64,000 nt of DNA from Paraburkholderia diazotrophica (GCF_900108945.1 NZ_FNYE01000001.1:124001-188000), one strand, 5' to 3'; counted from the stretch's first letter, positions 26,079 through 36,520 are shown. The notes: a model not told the origin generated them from the letters alone. Numbers and translations: made by a program.

Positions 26079-29000
26079 ATGCTCCAGCTTTTCTATTCGA
26101 ACCGGTACGATGTGCTTGTCGATGCGCTGCTCGACGGACTCGTTCAGGCGCCGTCGAGTCCATGGACCGCGCAGCCTGTGATCGTGCCGAGCGCGGCCGT
26201 GCGGCGGCGGCTCGAACTGGACATTGCCGCGCGTCAGGGCGTGTGCGCGAACATCGACTTCGGCTATCTCGCGCAATGGCTGTGGACGCAGATCGGCGGC
26301 GTGATCGAAGTGCCGCCGCACTCGCCGTTCGCGCCGGACCGGCTCGTGTGGCGCTGCTATCGCTTGCTCGGCGACGCGGATGAAGCGCGTCCCTGGAACG
26401 CGTCGCCTCGTCTGCGCAGCTATCTCGACGCCGCCGACGCACCGATGCGCTACGAGCTTGCGCGCCGCGTCGCGACGGTACTCGACCACTATCTGACCTA
26501 TCGTCCCGAGTGGCTGCTGCAATGGCAGAAGGGCGGCTCGATCTTCGCAAGCAGCGCGGCCGACGATACGGGCCCGCGCCTCGTCGGCGCGAGTGCTGCG
26601 GCGCGCGAAGACGAACGCTGGCAGGCCGCGCTGTGGCGCGCGCTGCTCGGCGAAGTGGCGGGCAGCGCACCTTCGTCGGATGCCGCCACGCCGCCCGCGT
26701 ATCGCTTCCTCGACGAAGTGCGCTCGCTCGATCTCGAAGCGATCGCGAATGCCGACTGGCCCGAGTCCGTCAGCGTGTTCGCGCTGCCGACCATGCCGCC
26801 GCTGCACATCGCATTGCTGCGCGAACTGTCGCGCTGGATCGATGTGCGCCTGTACGCGATGAACCCATGCCGCGAGTTCTGGTTCGATATCGTCAGCGAA
26901 GGACGCGTGCAAGCGCTCGACGTTGCGGGCCAGCTCGACTATCAGGAAGTCGGTCATCCGCTGCTCGCGGAATGGGGGCGGCAGACGCAGGCGCAACTGC
27001 ATATGCTGCACGAGCTGACCGAGAGCGCGGCGTCGGGCGAGGCTTCGTATTTCGCGGAAAACACCGCGCCCACGTGGCTCGCCGCCGTGCAGAACGGGAT
27101 GCTCGATTTGCGCAGCGAGCGCGATGTCGACCCGAAGCCGCAGGAGCGCGGCATCGAAGTGCATGTGTGCCATAGCCTCGCACGGCAGCTCGAGGTGCTG
27201 CACGACCGGCTGCTGGGCTGGTTCGACGAGTTCGACGATCTGCAGCCTTCGGACGTGCTCGTAACGTTCCCCGATCTGGGCGCAGCCGGGCCGTTGATCG
27301 ATGCCGTGTTCGGCACGGCGCCCACAGGAGACACACGGCGCATTCCATATCGCGTCACGGGCTTGCCGCCTTCGCAGGCGAACCCCATTGCGCGCGTGCT
27401 GCTCGACTGGCTCGCGCTGCCCGAACGCAATGTCGGCGCGCCGGAGCTGATCGAATGGCTGCGCGTCGATGCGATCGCCGCGCGTTACGGCATCGACGCG
27501 GCGGCGCTCGAAGACGTCCAGGAATGGCTCGCGGCAGCAGGCGCGCGGCGCGGCCTCGCGCCCGTCACGCCCGCCGACAGCGCCGTTCCCGTCGCGCGCC
27601 ACACGTTCGCCGATGCGCTCACGCGGCTCTTTCTCGGCTACGCGATGCCCGAAGGCGGCGAGCCGGTGGATGCATGGCTGCCCGTCGAAGGCGCCGATGG
27701 CTCGGATGCGGAACTGCTCGGGCGCCTCGCGAGCTTCGTCGACGACGTCGACGCGTTCGCGCGCCGTTGCGCCGACGACATGACGCCCGCCGAATGGACG
27801 CAGCTTCTGCTCGAAGTGCTCGGCCGCTGCTTCGATGGCGGCGTCGACTTTGCGGATACCCTGGCCACCGTGCGCGACGCAATCGACAAGATGAGCGAAG
27901 CGATGCGCGCGGGTGCCGGTGACATTGCGCTGCCCGCGGCCGTCGTACGCACCGCGCTGTCCGAAGCGCTCGACGACCCGGCGCGCGGCGGCGTGCCGTG
28001 GGGCAGCGTGACGTTCTCATCGTTGACGAGTCTGCGCGGCTTGCCGTTCAGGATCGTCTGCATGCTCGGCATGGACGACGGCGTGTTGCCGAGCCTCGCG
28101 CGCGCCGACGAATTCGACCTGATGGCGGAGTTCGGCAAGGCGGGCGACCGGCAGCGCCGCGACGACGAGCGCAATCTGTTTCTCGATCTGCTGCTCGCCG
28201 CACAAGACCGTCTGCTGATCGCGTACACGGGGCGAAGCATTCGCGATAACGCGCCGTTGCCGCCCGCTGCACTCGTCGACGAACTGCTCGATCACCTCGC
28301 GCGCGTGTCGTGCGAAGAGGATGCATCGCCCGCCGATCTCGACGCGGCGCGCCGTGCGTTCATCGTCGACCATCCGTTGCAGCCGTTCGCGTCCGAGTAC
28401 TTCGAAGCGAAGAACAATGGAAGGAGCGGCCTGTTCACCTACGACCCCGACCGCGCGGAACTGGCCGCGTCGCTGGCCGCACCGGCGCGTGACGCGACGC
28501 AACCCTTCTTCGCTGCGCCGCTGCCCGCCGAGCCGGACGAACGCAACCAGCCAGTTGCCTTCGACGACTTCCGGCGTTTCTGGCGGCATCCTGCGCGCGC
28601 ATTGTTGCGCGACCGGCTTGGCATCGTGCTCTCCGATGCGCAAGGCGAACTGCTCGACATGGAGCCGTTCGAACTCGACTACGCGGGCCGCGATGCGCTC
28701 GCCGAACGGCTGCTGCCTGCGCTCCTCGACGCGAGTGCCAGCGACGATGCATTGGCGCGCGTGCGTCGGGTCGCCGAAGCGAGTCCCGAACTGCCTGGCG
28801 GCGCGACGGGCGCCGTGTGGCGCGCGCGCGAGCTGTCGGCGTTGCGGGGGCTCGCTGAGCGCGTGCGGCGCGAAGTGGCGTCGGGTGTCACGCGCTTGCC
28901 TTTCGCGCTCGACATCGGCGCGCGCTGGCCCGATACGGGCGACGTCGCGCTCTTCGGCGCATTCGACGACTCACTGCGTGAACGCTCGGAAGGCCCGCTG

Positions 29001-29465
29001 CATCTGCAAGGCACGCTCAATCTGTTGACTGAAACGGGGCAAGTCATTTTCCGTTATGCAAGACCCAGCGCGCGGGACTATCTGTCCGCGTGGCTCTCTC
29101 ATCTTGTCTATTGCGCGGCGATGCCCGAAGGCCCGCGTCGCACGGTTTGGCACGCGAGCGGCGAGTCGTTCGAACTCGCGCCCGTCGAACAGCCGCTCGA
29201 TCAGCTTGCGCCGCTTGCCGCGCTGTACCGGGCAGGGCGCGCGTTTCCGCTGCGCTTCTTTCCGAAGAGCGCGTGGGCGAAGATCAGCGACAGCGACTCC
29301 GTCGCGCAGAACGCGTGGGCAAGCGACCGCGTGCGGGCCGAATCCGACGATGCCGCATTGCGCATCGCGTTCCGAGGCACGCCGCTGACGCTCGACGCAC
29401 CGTTTGGCACGTTGGCGTCGATTGTCTTCAAGCCGCTCGTCGCGCATCTGAGGAGCGCATCATGA
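26079..29465 (+). CDS. recC: Exodeoxyribonuclease V gamma subunit RecC
   Basis: A 1128-residue subunit of RecBCD, which unwinds and degrades DNA ends and loads RecA after Chi. RecC holds the complex together and scans for Chi. It begins MLQLFYSNRYDVLVDALLDG, typical of RecC, and contains PHSPFAPDRLVWRCYRLL, VFALPTMPPLHIALLREL, RIPYRVTGLPPSQANPIARV and FSSLTSLRGLPFRIVCMLGM. It carries helicase-like folds without a working Walker A, as expected. The ATG at 26079 is used since upstream in-frame sequence is not conserved-looking. recB starts within its stop codon (ATGA, 29462-29465). Confidence 0.96.
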   Translation: MLQLFYSNRYDVLVDALLDGLVQAPSSPWTAQPVIVPSAAVRRRLELDIAARQGVCANIDFGYLAQWLWTQIGGVIEVPPHSPFAPDRLVWRCYRLLGDADEARPWNASPRLRSYLDAADAPMRYELARRVATVLDHYLTYRPEWLLQWQKGGSIFASSAADDTGPRLVGASAAAREDERWQAALWRALLGEVAGSAPSSDAATPPAYRFLDEVRSLDLEAIANADWPESVSVFALPTMPPLHIALLRELSRWIDVRLYAMNPCREFWFDIVSEGRVQALDVAGQLDYQEVGHPLLAEWGRQTQAQLHMLHELTESAASGEASYFAENTAPTWLAAVQNGMLDLRSERDVDPKPQERGIEVHVCHSLARQLEVLHDRLLGWFDEFDDLQPSDVLVTFPDLGAAGPLIDAVFGTAPTGDTRRIPYRVTGLPPSQANPIARVLLDWLALPERNVGAPELIEWLRVDAIAARYGIDAAALEDVQEWLAAAGARRGLAPVTPADSAVPVARHTFADALTRLFLGYAMPEGGEPVDAWLPVEGADGSDAELLGRLASFVDDVDAFARRCADDMTPAEWTQLLLEVLGRCFDGGVDFADTLATVRDAIDKMSEAMRAGAGDIALPAAVVRTALSEALDDPARGGVPWGSVTFSSLTSLRGLPFRIVCMLGMDDGVLPSLARADEFDLMAEFGKAGDRQRRDDERNLFLDLLLAAQDRLLIAYTGRSIRDNAPLPPAALVDELLDHLARVSCEEDASPADLDAARRAFIVDHPLQPFASEYFEAKNNGRSGLFTYDPDRAELAASLAAPARDATQPFFAAPLPAEPDERNQPVAFDDFRRFWRHPARALLRDRLGIVLSDAQGELLDMEPFELDYAGRDALAERLLPALLDASASDDALARVRRVAEASPELPGGATGAVWRARELSALRGLAERVRREVASGVTRLPFALDIGARWPDTGDVALFGAFDDSLRERSEGPLHLQGTLNLLTETGQVIFRYARPSARDYLSAWLSHLVYCAAMPEGPRRTVWHASGESFELAPVEQPLDQLAPLAALYRAGRAFPLRFFPKSAWAKISDSDSVAQNAWASDRVRAESDDAALRIAFRGTPLTLDAPFGTLASIVFKPLVAHLRSAS

Positions 29466-32400
29466 GCGGCGCAGCGTGGATGCATGCGCCCGCGGCGCAA
29501 GAGCTCGATGTGTTCGCTTGCGATCTCGACGGCGTCAACCAGATCGAGGCATCGGCGGGCACGGGTAAGACATGGAACATTTGTGCGCTCTACGTGCGGC
29601 TGTTGCTGGAGAAGAATCTGAGTGCCGATCAGATTCTCGTCGTTACCTTTACGAAGGCCGCGACGGCGGAACTACATGAGCGCATTCGGGGCCGTCTCGC
29701 CGAAGTGCAGCGCGCGATCGAAACAGGCGTCGATGGCGGCGATCCGTTCATCGCGCGGCTCTTCGAAACGACGCTTTCCGAAGCGCGCGGCGTCGATCTC
29801 GAAGCGGCGGCGAAAGTGGTTCGTCGCGCGCTGCGCACGTTCGATCAGGCCGCGATTCACACGATTCACGCGTTCTGCCAGCGCGCGTTGCAGGAAGCGC
29901 CATTTGCCGCCGCGATGCCGTTCGCGTTCGAGATGGAAGCCGACGACGCCGCGTTGCGTTTCGAACTCGCCGCCGATTTCTGGCGCGAGCAGGTCGAACC
30001 CGTCGCCGCGGCGCATCCTTCGTTCGCGGCCTGGCTGGTCGAACGGCGCGCAGGCCCCGCGTCGTTCGATGAACAGCTTGCGCGGCGCCTGAAGAAGCCG
30101 CTCGCGCAGCTGCGCTGGGGCCAGACAGACGATATCGACGAGCCGGAAACGGACGCGTCGGATGATGCGCGCGGGCGCTTCGACGCAGCGTGGGCAATGT
30201 GGCGCGACGAGCGCGACAACGTCGTGCGTCTGCTCGATGAGACGCAGGCGCGTCTGAAACAGACGTCGCACAAGCCCGACGCCATCGCTGCCGCGATTGC
30301 CGCGTGGAACGACTACTTCGCGCAGGACGACTGTCACGCCGCGCCGCCCAAAGCCGCGCTGAAGCTGACGGCCAGCGCGCTGACGAAGGGCACGAAGAAG
30401 GATTTCGAGCCGCCCGCGCATCCGTTCTTTGCAACCGCCGACGAACTCGCGGCCGCCGCCGTCGCAGCCGAAGCGGCGCAGCACGCGCGCTGGCTTCGCC
30501 TCGTGCAGAAGTGGCTCGACTATGCGCCGCACGAACTGGCGGCGCGAAAGCGCACACGGCGCGTCGTGTCCTTCGACGATCTGCTGTCGAACCTGCATCG
30601 CGCGCTCGCCACGCACGTCTGGCTCGCGGACGCGTTGCGCTCGCGCTATCCCGCTGCGTTGATCGACGAGTTTCAGGATACCGACCCGTTGCAGTTCGCA
30701 ATCTTCAATCGCATCTTCGCGCCGGCGGGACCGCTCTTTCTCGTCGGCGATCCGAAGCAGGCAATCTACAGTTTTCGCGCGGCCGATCTGCACACGTATC
30801 TCGCGGCGCGCGCCAAGGCATCGGCGCGCTATACGCTCGCCGTCAACCAGCGTTCGACGGCGCCCATTGTCGAAGCGTCCAATCGTTTCTTCGAAGCGAA
30901 CCCGCAGGCATTCGTGCTCGAAGGGCTCGACTATCACCCGGTGCGTGCGGGCGAGCGTCAGCGGCCGCCGTTCGTTGATCGCGCTGGACCCGATGACGGC
31001 GATTTTCGCGTCTGGATGCTGCCGCCCGGCGACGCGGCGCGGACCAAGCGCGACGCGCAGCGCGCGGCGGGCGAGGCGTGCGCGGCGGAGATCGTGCGTC
31101 TGCTGCGTGGCGCGCGCGACGGCAGCGTGACGATCGGCGACAAACCGCTCGCGCCCGGCAATATCGCAGTGCTCGTGCAGACCCATAAGCAGGGCAGTCT
31201 GATCAAGCGCGAGCTGTCCGCGTGGGGCGTGGGCAGCGTCGAACTGGCGCAGGCGTCCGTGTTCGAATCGCTCGACGCCGAGCAGATCGAACGCGTGCTG
31301 GCCGCCGTCGATACGCCCGGCGACTTGCGCCGCCTGCGCGCCGCGCTCGCGACGGACTGGTTCGGGCTCGACGCCGCTTCGTTATGGCGACTCGAGCATC
31401 TCGACGACGGCGCGGCCGTCCCGGGCGATGCCGCGCAATCCGTCGATGCGATGAGCTGGGTCGAGCGCTTTTCGCGCTATCGGATGTTGTGGCATGAGCG
31501 CGGCTTCGCCGTGATGTGGCGTACGCTGATGCGCGAACTGAACGTCGCGCAGCGCCTCGTCGCGGGTGTGGAAGGCGAGCGGCGGCTCACCAACGTCAAC
31601 CATCTCGCCGAACTCGTGCAGGCGCGCGCCGCGACGCAGCCCGGCATCGCGCCGACGCTGCGCTGGCTGGCTGCCCAACGTGCGGGCGGCTCGGGAGGCG
31701 GCGAAGAGGCGCAATTGCGGCTCGAATCGGATCGCAATCTCGTGCAGATCGTCACCGTGCACAAATCGAAGGGTCTCGAATATGCCGTCGTGTTCTGTCC
31801 GTTTCTCAACGACGGCGGCATGCGCGAGCCGCCGTCGTCGGGCTTGCCCGATGCGCGCGAATATCACGCCAACGACGGCGCGGCCGTGCTTCACTACGGC
31901 TGCGACGACGAGCAGAAGGACTATGCGAGCCGCCAGGCCACGCGCGAGCAGGCGGCCGAGCGCGCGCGCCTCGTCTATGTCGCGTTGACGCGCGCCGTGT
32001 ATCGCTGCTACCTGGTGGCGGGCACGTATCTGTCGCACAACTCGGCGAAGGAATCGGCGCGCAGCGTGTTGAACTGGCTCGTCGCGGGCAGCGGACGCGA
32101 TTTCGATGAATGGCTGGCGAAGCCGCTCGACGAAAGCGCGATCTATCAACGTTGGCAGGCGCTCGCGGGCGGGCCCGTCGCCGTCGGCGCGCTGCCTGCC
32201 GTCGGGCGCCGCGTGCCGCTGGAAAGCATCGCCGACGGCACGGCGCTGATGCGCGCGCGCACCAACCGGCGTACGCTGCGCGACGCGTGGCGCATGGCGA
32301 GTTTCAGCTCGCTGGTCTCGGCTGGTTCGCGCGCCGAAGAAACGACGGCGGCGAACGACGAGGCGCGTCCCGATCACGACGAACTGGCCGATGTTCCGGC

Positions 32401-33190
32401 GCCGCTGCACGCAAGCGCATTCGATGCTGCACCGGCTCCCGTCGCACTCGCGCCCGACGATATCCTTGCATTCCCGCGCGGCGCGGCGGCGGGCGAATGT
32501 CTGCACCGCATGTTCGAACTCGCGAATTTCTCCGATCGCAGCACATGGGCGCATGCGATCGAACGCGCGCTGCACGAGCGGCCCGCGCCCGCCTCGCCGG
32601 AGCTTGCGCAACGGCTGCCGGCGATGATGCATCGTCTGCTCGATGACGTCGTGAGCACGGAACTCGTGCCGGGCATGACGCTCGCGGCGCTCGATTCGAA
32701 GCGCCGGCTCAACGAGATGGAGTTTCTATTTTCGGCGGCATCGCTGGATTTTCCGGCGCTGCGCGCGCTGCTTTCTGAGCACGGCTTTCCCGATGTCGCG
32801 CTGGAGCCCGGCATGCTGCGCGGCTACGTGAAGGGGTTCATCGACATGATCGTCGAGCATCAGGGGCGCTACTGGGTGATCGACTGGAAGTCGAACCATC
32901 TCGGCGATACGCGCGAGGACTACGCCGCCGCGCCGCTCGACGAAGCGATGACGAGTCATGCCTATCACCTGCAAGCGCTGCTTTATGTCGTCGCGCTGCA
33001 TCGGTATTTGCGCGTGCGGCTTGCGGACTATGAGTACGACAAGCATATCGGCGGCTATCTGTATCTGTTCGTACGCGGCGTGCGTCCGGCGTGGCGCGAC
33101 GCGGACCGCTCGGCGGGCGTGCATGCGCGACGGCCAGAGTACGCGCTCGTCGCCGCGCTCGACGCATTGATGGACGGAGGCACGGCATGA
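29462..33190 (+). CDS. recB: Exodeoxyribonuclease V beta subunit RecB
   Basis: A 1242-residue 3'-5' helicase and nuclease subunit of RecBCD. SF1A helicase motifs are clear: Walker A EASAGTGKT at residues 29-37, motif Ia VVTFTKAATAELHERI, motif II LIDEFQDTDPLQ, motif III FLVGDPKQAIYSFRAAD, and VHKSKGLEYAVVFCPF. The C-terminal nuclease domain has GFIDMIVEHQGRYWVIDWKS, with Asp1128, Asp1141 and Lys1143 spaced exactly as the E. coli catalytic residues Asp1067, Asp1080 and Lys1082. Both ends overlap neighbours by ATGA, giving translational coupling with recC and recD. Confidence 0.97.
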   Translation: MSGAAWMHAPAAQELDVFACDLDGVNQIEASAGTGKTWNICALYVRLLLEKNLSADQILVVTFTKAATAELHERIRGRLAEVQRAIETGVDGGDPFIARLFETTLSEARGVDLEAAAKVVRRALRTFDQAAIHTIHAFCQRALQEAPFAAAMPFAFEMEADDAALRFELAADFWREQVEPVAAAHPSFAAWLVERRAGPASFDEQLARRLKKPLAQLRWGQTDDIDEPETDASDDARGRFDAAWAMWRDERDNVVRLLDETQARLKQTSHKPDAIAAAIAAWNDYFAQDDCHAAPPKAALKLTASALTKGTKKDFEPPAHPFFATADELAAAAVAAEAAQHARWLRLVQKWLDYAPHELAARKRTRRVVSFDDLLSNLHRALATHVWLADALRSRYPAALIDEFQDTDPLQFAIFNRIFAPAGPLFLVGDPKQAIYSFRAADLHTYLAARAKASARYTLAVNQRSTAPIVEASNRFFEANPQAFVLEGLDYHPVRAGERQRPPFVDRAGPDDGDFRVWMLPPGDAARTKRDAQRAAGEACAAEIVRLLRGARDGSVTIGDKPLAPGNIAVLVQTHKQGSLIKRELSAWGVGSVELAQASVFESLDAEQIERVLAAVDTPGDLRRLRAALATDWFGLDAASLWRLEHLDDGAAVPGDAAQSVDAMSWVERFSRYRMLWHERGFAVMWRTLMRELNVAQRLVAGVEGERRLTNVNHLAELVQARAATQPGIAPTLRWLAAQRAGGSGGGEEAQLRLESDRNLVQIVTVHKSKGLEYAVVFCPFLNDGGMREPPSSGLPDAREYHANDGAAVLHYGCDDEQKDYASRQATREQAAERARLVYVALTRAVYRCYLVAGTYLSHNSAKESARSVLNWLVAGSGRDFDEWLAKPLDESAIYQRWQALAGGPVAVGALPAVGRRVPLESIADGTALMRARTNRRTLRDAWRMASFSSLVSAGSRAEETTAANDEARPDHDELADVPAPLHASAFDAAPAPVALAPDDILAFPRGAAAGECLHRMFELANFSDRSTWAHAIERALHERPAPASPELAQRLPAMMHRLLDDVVSTELVPGMTLAALDSKRRLNEMEFLFSAASLDFPALRALLSEHGFPDVALEPGMLRGYVKGFIDMIVEHQGRYWVIDWKSNHLGDTREDYAAAPLDEAMTSHAYHLQALLYVVALHRYLRVRLADYEYDKHIGGYLYLFVRGVRPAWRDADRSAGVHARRPEYALVAALDALMDGGTA

Positions 33191-35211
33191 GCACATTCGA
33201 TCAGCCATTGCCCGACGTCGAAGTGAACGTGCCCGCGCCCGCGGATTTCAGCACGGCGCTCGCCGAAGGATTTGCGCGGCGGGTGAGCGCACTCGCGCAG
33301 CGCGGTCGCGCGCCGGCGGACGGCGTGCGCTGGGCCGCGCGCGCTGCATTCGCCGCGAGCCGCGCGACGTCGGAAGGACACGTGTGCGTGTCGCTCGACG
33401 AGCTTGCGCAGCGCTACGATGCGAACGCCGACGACGTGCGCGCGGCGCTGCTCGCGAGCGGTGTCGCAAGCGACGGCACGGAGACGGCGCAGGCGTTGCG
33501 GCCGCTCGTCGTCGATGGGCAAGGGCGGCTTTATCTCGCGCGTTACTACGATTACGAGCGGCGGCTTGCGCAGTCGCTCGTCGGCCATGCGGGCGCGTCG
33601 CGCGGCGAAGCGCAACAGGACGATCCCGTTTCGCGCGTCGCGTCGCCGCACGCGTTGCGCGAAAGGCTGCCGCGTTATTTCGGGGAGCCGCGGGACGACG
33701 AGATCGACTGGCAGCGCGTGGCCGCCGTGATGGCGCTGTCCGGGCGGCTTACGATCGTCAGCGGCGGGCCGGGCACGGGCAAGACCACGACCGTCGTCGG
33801 CGTGCTCGCGTGTCTGCTGGATACGCGAGCGGATCTGCGCATCGCGCTGGCGGCGCCGACGGGCAAAGCCGCGCAACGGATGCAGGAAGCGTTGCTCGCG
33901 CGCGCCGGCTCGTTGCCGCCTGAACTCGCCGCGCGTCTGCCGCAAACGTCGTTCACGCTGCATCGTTTGCTGGGCACGGGGCCGGATGGGCGCTTCAGGC
34001 ATCATCGCGACAATCCGTTGCCTTATGACGTGATCGTGATCGACGAGGCGTCGATGATCGACGTCGCGATGGCCACGCATCTGTTCGATGCGCTCGCACA
34101 AGAGACGCATCTCGTGATGCTCGGCGACAAGGATCAGCTGGCCGCCGTCGAAGCGGGTGCCGTGTTTGCGGAACTGAGCGCGCAGCCGGCGTTCAGCGAC
34201 GAAGGCGTCGGCGCGATTGCGACAGCGCTGGGCATCGACCCAAGCCGGTTGCGCGCGGCGTTGTCCAGCGCCCGTAGCGATACTTCGCCAAACGATGCGC
34301 CGCCATTCGCCGACGATCTGTTCGGCGCGCCGTCGGAAGCAATCATCGACGCACGATCGCAGCCCGCGCCGTTAGCCAATTGCGTCGTCTGGCTGGAGCG
34401 CAACTATCGCTTCGGGCTGGAGTCGGCGATCGGCCGGCTGTCGGTCGCGATCCGGCGCGGCGACGCGCAGGCCGCGCTCGACGTGCTGGAAACCGATCCC
34501 GCTGGGCATTGCGCGGCGGCATTCCATGTGGACACGGACGCGGCGCCTTCGGAGCGCACGATCCAGCGGCTCGCCGCCGGTATTGCGCCGTATGCCGACG
34601 CGCTCGCCGCGACGCTAGGCGAAGCGGCATTCGGCACGGCGCCGCAGCCGCTTGCGCTGTTCGACGCGCTCAACCGCTTTCGCATTTTGTGCGCGACGCG
34701 CCTCGGGGCGCGCGGCGTCGATCAGATGAATGCCGCAATGGCGGCGCAAGTACGCCGTGCCGCGCGCGTGCCGCTGACGGCGGGCGCGCAGTGGTTCGCG
34801 GGCAGGCCGATCATGGTCACGCGCAACGACTATGCGCTGGCTCTCTTTAACGGCGATATCGGCATCGCGCTGCCGGGCGCGGACGGCTCGCTGCGCGTGT
34901 ACTTCCGTGGCGCGGACGGCAGCTTGCGCGCGGTGTCGCCCGCCGCGCTGCCGCCGCACGATACCGCGTTCGCGCTGACGGTCCACAAGTCGCAGGGATC
35001 GGAGTTCGATCATGCGGTGCTGATGCTGCCTTCGACGTTCAGCCGCGTGCTGTCGCGAGAGCTCGTCTATACGGCGATCACGCGGGCGCGCGAGCGGGTC
35101 GAAGTGGTTGGCTCGCGGGCCGTGCTGATGCGCGCAATCGCGACGCCGACGCAGCGCGACTCGGGACTCGCCGCGCGGATCGCCGAAGCGGCGCAAGAAG
35201 GTGATTGCTGA
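33187..35211 (+). CDS. recD: Exodeoxyribonuclease V alpha subunit RecD
   Basis: A 674-residue 5'-3' helicase subunit of RecBCD. Motifs include Walker A SGGPGTGKTTTVV near residue 195, APTGKAAQRMQEAL, the DEAH-like VIDEASMIDVAMA, MLGDKDQLAAVEAGAVFAEL and the C-terminal LTVHKSQGSEFDHAVLMLP and YTAITRARERVEVVG. The N-terminal domain that contacts RecC is present. It overlaps recB by four bases at the ATGA at 33187. A stretch of about 60 residues around 345-400 (SSARSDTSPNDAPPFADDLF) is less conserved. Its stop is followed within about 80 bp by the minisatellite. Confidence 0.96.
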   Translation: MSTFDQPLPDVEVNVPAPADFSTALAEGFARRVSALAQRGRAPADGVRWAARAAFAASRATSEGHVCVSLDELAQRYDANADDVRAALLASGVASDGTETAQALRPLVVDGQGRLYLARYYDYERRLAQSLVGHAGASRGEAQQDDPVSRVASPHALRERLPRYFGEPRDDEIDWQRVAAVMALSGRLTIVSGGPGTGKTTTVVGVLACLLDTRADLRIALAAPTGKAAQRMQEALLARAGSLPPELAARLPQTSFTLHRLLGTGPDGRFRHHRDNPLPYDVIVIDEASMIDVAMATHLFDALAQETHLVMLGDKDQLAAVEAGAVFAELSAQPAFSDEGVGAIATALGIDPSRLRAALSSARSDTSPNDAPPFADDLFGAPSEAIIDARSQPAPLANCVVWLERNYRFGLESAIGRLSVAIRRGDAQAALDVLETDPAGHCAAAFHVDTDAAPSERTIQRLAAGIAPYADALAATLGEAAFGTAPQPLALFDALNRFRILCATRLGARGVDQMNAAMAAQVRRAARVPLTAGAQWFAGRPIMVTRNDYALALFNGDIGIALPGADGSLRVYFRGADGSLRAVSPAALPPHDTAFALTVHKSQGSEFDHAVLMLPSTFSRVLSRELVYTAITRARERVEVVGSRAVLMRAIATPTQRDSGLAARIAEAAQEGDC

Positions 35212-35681
35212 TTCGAAACCTGGACGGCACGAGGAGTGTGGGGAGCGCGCGAGGAAAACGTGGTAGGCGGGAGGCAGACGACGGGCCGCGAGGCAAACGG
35301 GGAAGGCGCAAGGCAAACGGGGAAGGCGCGAGGCAAACGGGGAAGGCGCGAGGCAAACGGTAAGGCGCACGGCAAACGGGGAAGGCGCGAGGCAAACGGG
35401 GAAGGCGCGAGGCAAACGGTAAGGCGCAAGGCAAACGGGAAGGCGCGAGGCAAACGGGAAGGCGCGAGGCAAACGGGGAAGCCGCAAGGCAAACGGGGAA
35501 GGCGCGAGGCAAACGGGGAAGGCGCGAGGCAAACGGGAAGGCGCGAGGCAAACGGGAAGACGCGAAGCAAACGGGAAGGCGCGAGGCAAACGGGAAGACG
35601 CGAAGCAAACGAGGAAGCCACAAAGCAAACGGACGAGCGGAAAAGCACACGAGGAAGCCGCAGAGCAAACCAGCAAGCCGT
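35212..35681. repeat. Minisatellite: about 20 tandem units of 19-20 bp
   Basis: From about 35290 to 35680 the unit ggcaaacggggaaggcgcga and its 19-bp variant ggcaaacgggaaggcgcga recur in direct tandem; the word gcaaac occurs about 19 times at 19-20 bp spacing. Units degenerate toward the right end (gcaaacgaggaagccacaaa, gcacacgaggaagccgcaga). Mixed 19 and 20-bp lengths break any constant reading frame, so the Arg/Gly/Lys-rich and Pro/Leu/Ala-rich open frames on either strand are not credible proteins. There are no unique spacers, so it is not CRISPR. Bases 35212-35289 hold nothing else evident. Confidence 0.92.
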
Positions 35682-36341
35682 TCAGTTCGCGGCCGTCCCG
35701 CGCGACGGTTGTGCTTCGGTTTCCGGCGCCTGTCCGGCGAGGTCGTGCATCGTGCGTCGATACCAGAACGTCCAGACCATCAGGCCGCCGAAGATCGCAT
35801 AGCCGACGACAGGCGACACCACCAGCACGCGCTCGATCGGCCAATGCCACGCCATCCAGATGCGCAGAGCGGTTTCGCTGATGAGGCCGACGCCCCATGT
35901 GACCGTCAGCACCCGCAGCGCGCGAGCGAAAGCGGGCCGGTTGCGCCACAGCATGTCGACGTGCGCGGCGCCGTTCGTCATCTCGCGGGCCACGAAGGCG
36001 CGCGTCAGGTAGAAGATGATCGGCCGGCGCAGCAGCAGCGACAGCAGGAACGCCGCGCCGATCGCGCCCGATACCAGCGATTCGCGCATCAGCAGCACGC
36101 GGGAGTCGCCGCCGAGCGCCATCGCGCCGATCGACAGCACGATGCCGAGCAGCACCATCAAGGCAAGCGCATCGACGCGCCGAAAGCGCACGAGTTCGAC
36201 GACGCTCCAGATGACGGGCGGCACGGCGGATGCGATCAGGCCACCCGTCTCGCCCCAGTACGGCTGCGCGAGGCGATACGTGACCCAGGGCAACAGCAGG
36301 TTGACCACCAGTTCCAGCACCTGCGCGGGGCGCATCTTCAT
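35682..36341 (-). CDS. VC0807-like integral membrane protein
   Basis: A 219-residue inner-membrane protein with about six helices: VLELVVNLLLPWVTYRLAQP, LIASAVPPVIWSVVELVRFR, ALALMVLLGIVLSIGAMALG, SGAIGAAFLLSLLLRRPIIF, and two more near the C-terminus. The segments SAVPPVIW, RRVDALALMVLLGI and RRPIIFYLTRAF match the VC0807-type family of unknown function as I know it. The start is the ATG at 36341, since the longer frame upstream reads intergenic DNA. Its C-terminus (last 20 residues) abuts the minisatellite. Confidence 0.8.
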   Translation of the reverse strand: MKMRPAQVLELVVNLLLPWVTYRLAQPYWGETGGLIASAVPPVIWSVVELVRFRRVDALALMVLLGIVLSIGAMALGGDSRVLLMRESLVSGAIGAAFLLSLLLRRPIIFYLTRAFVAREMTNGAAHVDMLWRNRPAFARALRVLTVTWGVGLISETALRIWMAWHWPIERVLVVSPVVGYAIFGGLMVWTFWYRRTMHDLAGQAPETEAQPSRGTAAN

Positions 36342-36520
36342 CACGATGATTGGCCTATGAGCTAAAGATGTCAGTATTGGCGAGATCGGCGAATTGAAGC
36401 AAATGCGCCGCGCGTACGGCGAAAAGCATGCCGCGCGGCGCATGCGGATCGTCTGATACAGCATAGCCGGTACACGACACAACATAGGTACACTCATTTT
36501 GCACCGTCCGACCATTTGAC

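Noticed and set aside
25860..27602. N-terminal extension of the FUSC reading frame beyond 25859
   Set aside because: This part is antisense to recC, and the FUSC protein starts naturally at MRYSVEIKKFLYSQYFYGG.
35290..35680. CRISPR array
   Set aside because: Units are in direct tandem with no unique spacers, and no cas genes are present.
35067..35802. Repeat-rich open frames on both strands across the minisatellite
   Set aside because: They follow the DNA repeat in several frames with unit lengths of 19 and 20 bp, and cut into recD or the VC0807-like gene; no ribosome site.
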